64,000 bases of DNA from PLanc-01 sp035342095. GTDB taxonomy: Bacteria > Planctomycetota > Phycisphaerae > Sedimentisphaerales > Anaerobacaceae. Each line of letters opens with the position of its first letter. Position 1 is the first letter of the stretch. The position numbers and the translations under genes are program-made. The notes beneath the pieces are model-generated. The model did no database searches and had not been told where the DNA came from. It saw only the letters and a list, made by a program, of their open reading frames with translations. The DNA lies in assembly GCA_035342095.1 (NCBI GenBank), contig DAOQWL010000021.1:1-64000 (forward strand), given 5' to 3'. Of this stretch, positions 61,396 to 64,000 are shown piece after piece.

Positions 61396-61950
61396 CTATC
61401 GCCGGCTGTACTTCCCCATCAACTGGCCTTCCGCGAGGATGTGCCCCTTCATGGCCTTGACCAGGTCGGCTTTCCTCGTAGTGCCGGGCAGATCGAGCGT
61501 CACGTCCAGCGCGTAGACCTTGAAGTAGTACCGGTGCGTTCCGCTGGGTGGGCACGGGCCGCCGTAGCCTGGACGCCCGAAGTCGGAAATGCCCTGGCGC
61601 GAGCCGTCGGGTAACCGGGGTTTCGTGGGCACACCTTCCGCCAGTTCGCGAACTGTGGGCGGGATGTTCCACATCACCCAGTGAACCCATGTCCCGACCG
61701 GGGCGTCGGGGTCATCGCTGATCACTGCGATACTCTTGGTCCCCTCGGGCACGCCCGTCCACGTCAACGGGATGGACAGATCGTTCCCGTCACAGGTGTA
61801 CTTGGGCGGGATCATGCCCCCTTCCTGGAATGCTGAGCTGCTGACGGAGATTTTCATATCCCGGCTCCTTTCCTCGCTGGACCCATTGTCCTTCTTGCAG
61901 CCGCAGGTCGCAATGGCCAGTGCGGCCACGACCAGAAGAGTCCTCGACAT
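61396..61950 (-). CDS. YbhB/YbcL-type PEBP family lipoprotein
   Basis: A short lipoprotein-type signal (LLVVAALAIATCGCKKD) is followed by the bacterial PEBP/Raf-kinase-inhibitor-like fold: FQEGGMIPPKYTCDGNDLSI, VISDDPDAPVGTWVHWVMWN and PCPPSGTHRYYFKVYALD. The family binds small anionic or phosphorylated ligands in eukaryotes, while its role in bacteria is unclear. The ATG at 61950 follows GGAAGGAC, and a longer frame to 62043 is less likely. It converges with the ferredoxin gene with 38 bases between. Confidence 0.92.
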   Translation of the reverse strand: MSRTLLVVAALAIATCGCKKDNGSSEERSRDMKISVSSSAFQEGGMIPPKYTCDGNDLSIPLTWTGVPEGTKSIAVISDDPDAPVGTWVHWVMWNIPPTVRELAEGVPTKPRLPDGSRQGISDFGRPGYGGPCPPSGTHRYYFKVYALDVTLDLPGTTRKADLVKAMKGHILAEGQLMGKYSRR

Positions 61951-62084
61951 AGGCCGTCCTTCCAGTTGCTCGTCATCCTTCATGCTCCCCATAGAATAAA
62001 AGCCAACGGCCCCCGTGGCAATCCTGCCGGCCGATGGGATCATATGTTGTTCATGCCTTCACAATTTGGGCGAGCGATGTCTGT

Positions 62085-63335
62085 CTATCGTCCCAGGAAC
62101 AACGGGCAGATGTGCCGCTCGTAGAGGTTGGCGGTGACGTTCTCGGCAATGATGGGTTTGTATTGCTCAAGGGCCGCCAGGAAACGCGGGCCCATCTGGG
62201 CCGCGACCTTGTAGCCCACGTGCAGGAGTTGGCGGACATGGGGATTGTACTGAGGGCAGGCCGGATCGTGACGCAGCGCGGAGGCGAACTGATCGCTGGT
62301 CCACTTCCCGACCTCGTCGGGGGCGGGGAGCTTCTTCGCGTCGATGTCGATCACCGTCGCGTAAGGGCCACAGAGCTCAGCCATGCGGCCAAGCGACTTG
62401 ACGTAGACCTCTTTGGCGATGGCGAGACCGTCGCCTCCGGCGCAGGCCAGGCCAATCAGCTCCTCGAGCCAGGTGGTGCCGGCGGTCTTGAGATGCAGCC
62501 CGGCGTCGAATCTCCGGATCGCGGCGCCGAGGGCCTTGTAGATCGAGAACTTGTCGCTGCCCGAATGGACACTGAGCTTGAGCGTGTGCGGCAGGTGGAA
62601 TCGGTCTGCGGCGAAACGGATCACCGCCAGGTCCCGCTCGAACTCGGCGGCGAACTGCTTCACGTCGCCGACGTAATCGACACCCTTGTTGAACCGGCCG
62701 CTGAACTTGGGCGCGATCGTCTCGGCGGGGATGCCCTCGTCCGCAATCGCAGCCAGGATCACGAGCAGCTCGACCGGCGTCTGCGCCGTATCTGTTTCAT
62801 CCATCGACACTTCCGTCACGAATGTGCCCGGACCTCTGCGGGCTTCCACGTGACGGAAGATCTCGCCTGCCTGCTGGATGGCGAAAAGGTACTTGTCCAG
62901 GATGGACCGCAGGCGGGATTCGTCGATCTCGACCGGCTCGGGAATCCCGTCCATGCGATGCTTGCCGAGCAGGGCGCTGTGCTGGGCGACAAATGACTCC
63001 AGTTCGGCCGGCTGGGCGGGCTTGCCGACGAAATCGGCCACGTCCAGCGTGAAGAAGTCGCTCGCTTCGATAAATGCGTCCACGTTGGCCAGGCTGATGT
63101 GGTCGGCGTCAATGAAGTAAGGTCCCTTCCAGTTGCATGTGGCCACCGCGGCATCTGCCTCTCGGCGAACGTCAGCGGGCTTCGTTCCGATGATGCCGTG
63201 CTCGCGATTCGATTTGTTCCAGACGGGTGTGATATCGATCCCGCGGCGCTTCGCCTGGAGCAAGGCGGCCAACTGTGCTGCACCCTGGTGGCCAAAGCGA
63301 TCCCCGATTCCAACCGAGTACCTGGCGAGATTCAT
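62085..63335 (-). CDS. uxaE: Tagaturonate epimerase-like protein (UxaE family)
   Basis: The 416-residue protein matches the family that interconverts D-tagaturonate and D-fructuronate in hexuronate catabolism. It begins YSVGIGDRFGHQGAAQLAAL, then PYFIDADHISLANVDAFI, LKLSVHSGSDKFSIYKAL and LHLKTAGTTWLEELIGLA, with conserved His/Asp residues suited to metal-dependent epimerisation. This fits an organism that degrades pectin- or alginate-like uronic-acid polymers. GGAG lies seven bases before the ATG at 63335. The name rests on recalled family motifs. Confidence 0.75.
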   Translation of the reverse strand: MNLARYSVGIGDRFGHQGAAQLAALLQAKRRGIDITPVWNKSNREHGIIGTKPADVRREADAAVATCNWKGPYFIDADHISLANVDAFIEASDFFTLDVADFVGKPAQPAELESFVAQHSALLGKHRMDGIPEPVEIDESRLRSILDKYLFAIQQAGEIFRHVEARRGPGTFVTEVSMDETDTAQTPVELLVILAAIADEGIPAETIAPKFSGRFNKGVDYVGDVKQFAAEFERDLAVIRFAADRFHLPHTLKLSVHSGSDKFSIYKALGAAIRRFDAGLHLKTAGTTWLEELIGLACAGGDGLAIAKEVYVKSLGRMAELCGPYATVIDIDAKKLPAPDEVGKWTSDQFASALRHDPACPQYNPHVRQLLHVGYKVAAQMGPRFLAALEQYKPIIAENVTANLYERHICPLFLGR

Positions 63336-63365
63336 CTGTCGTCTCCGAGGGCAGAAGCCGGAAAC

Positions 63366-63399
63366 AAAAAACCCCGCAGCGCATCCTTTCGCTACGGGG
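63366..63399 (-). terminator. Intrinsic terminator after the TPR gene
   Basis: On the minus strand CCCCGTAGCG and CGCTGCGGGG pair with one mismatch and are followed directly by TTTTTTG. It lies about 95 bases past the stop of the TPR gene and just before the UxaE-like gene, separating the two transcripts. Confidence 0.8.
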
Positions 63400-63493
63400 C
63401 AACGAAAAAGCAGTCAAATCCTTGGTTCAGCGTGTGAAGATGGGCAAATGAGCGGCACGTCGGCATTCTGCCAAGCCCACCTCACAGTCTTTG

Positions 63494-64000
63494 TCACTTC
63501 GGTCTTGTCGTCATCGGCTCCGGCGCGAGCGGCGATTCCACCACGACGCCCAGCCGTCCCAGCGCGCCGGCGACATCCGGCTGGCGGGGGTCCAACTCAA
63601 AACTCCGCATCAGATATTGCTTGGCCTGGGCCTGATCGCCCTTGCTGACGTAATAGAAACCGATCTGCCGGTTGGCCTCGGGCGAGTCCGGGGCGCCATC
63701 CACCGCCTGTCGATAGCATCGCAAGGCGTAGACGTCCAAACCCACCTGCTCAAACTCCCATCCGAGGCGCAACATCTCGGTCACACCTCCCGCAGCGGCC
63801 TGGCGGATATACCCGTTGGCGTACTGCTCGGCATCGGCCGTCTGGCCACGGTCGACGAACAGCTTGACCTTGCCCGCCTGGGCGGGTTTGTATGCCGGGT
63901 CGAAACTGATCGCCAGGTCATAGTGGAAGCGCGCCTTGAGCCAGACCTGAGACTTGTGATACAGGCGGGCCAGTTCGTAGTGTACCACCGGATTCTCGTA
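63494..64000 (-). CDS. TPR-repeat protein, 5' end outside the window
   Basis: The frame remains open to the last base, so only the C-terminal 168 residues are seen. TPR-type helical pairs are clear (HYELARLYHKSQVWLKARFH, ANRQIGFYYVSKGDQAQAKQ, YLMRSFELDPRQ). Such scaffolds mediate protein-protein contacts, and this one may be secreted or membrane-attached through its missing N-terminus. A GTG at 63988 is unlikely to be the true start, because the repeat pattern runs through it. The gene ends at its own terminator. Confidence 0.75.
   Translation of the reverse strand, partial: YENPVVHYELARLYHKSQVWLKARFHYDLAISFDPAYKPAQAGKVKLFVDRGQTADAEQYANGYIRQAAAGGVTEMLRLGWEFEQVGLDVYALRCYRQAVDGAPDSPEANRQIGFYYVSKGDQAQAKQYLMRSFELDPRQPDVAGALGRLGVVVESPLAPEPMTTRPK

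Overview
The window looks like chromosomal DNA of a GC-rich planctomycete, most likely an anaerobic Phycisphaerae/Sedimentisphaerales-type bacterium. The reasons are type I dockerin repeats on secreted proteins, pseudopilins with the FTLIELL N-terminus, a giant BadF/HgdC-type acyl-CoA dehydratase activase, ECF sigma/anti-sigma pairs, several polysaccharide-degrading enzymes, and many short palindromic repeats of the kind that read through as peptides such as TGILPV or HGRDAHAT. No tRNA, rRNA, CRISPR array or transposase gene was recognised.

Layout. 0.3-8.6 kb: a secreted beta-helix protein, a divergently placed ECF sigma/anti-sigma pair carrying a discoidin-like domain plus a free-standing paralogue of that domain, and a GH106-like glycosidase. 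8.6-16 kb: a repeat-rich accessory stretch with a membrane protein, a damaged ECF sigma factor, a truncated gene, a VIT/VWA protein and a frameshifted pseudopilin-like protein. 15.8-20.6 kb: the giant activase. 21-25 kb: a replication block, dnaN - dciA-like - gyrB. 25-34.6 kb (minus strand): a MacB-type permease with its adaptor, an intact sigma/zinc-finger anti-sigma pair, rnhA, a GH27 alpha-galactosidase and the ruins of a second sigma/anti-sigma pair. 35-43.5 kb: secreted proteins (sorbosone-dehydrogenase/CHRD protein, a beta-helix protein with a 23-nt poly-G tract, a serine hydrolase, a dockerin protein). 43.5-61.4 kb: one long plus-strand gene cluster around MoxR, DUF58 and VWA proteins. 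It includes a 2630-residue VWA/TPR fusion, a Cys-tailed TPR protein and a membrane ferredoxin. 61.4-64 kb: a PEBP lipoprotein, a tagaturonate-epimerase-like enzyme and the end of a TPR gene.

The two most distinctive signals are these. (1) Several families of short palindromic repeats have entered genes while leaving them open. One family is read in three different frames in three proteins, and a second family sits in another sigma factor at the same sigma2-sigma4 linker. Two of the four ECF sigma loci are damaged. (2) A 17-kb MoxR/DUF58/VWA cluster appears to fuse BatA/B-like and BatC-like functions into one protein and to couple them with iron-sulfur and Cys-rich components. The poly-G tract inside a secreted beta-helix gene is a strong candidate for phase variation: one extra G gives a stop six codons later.
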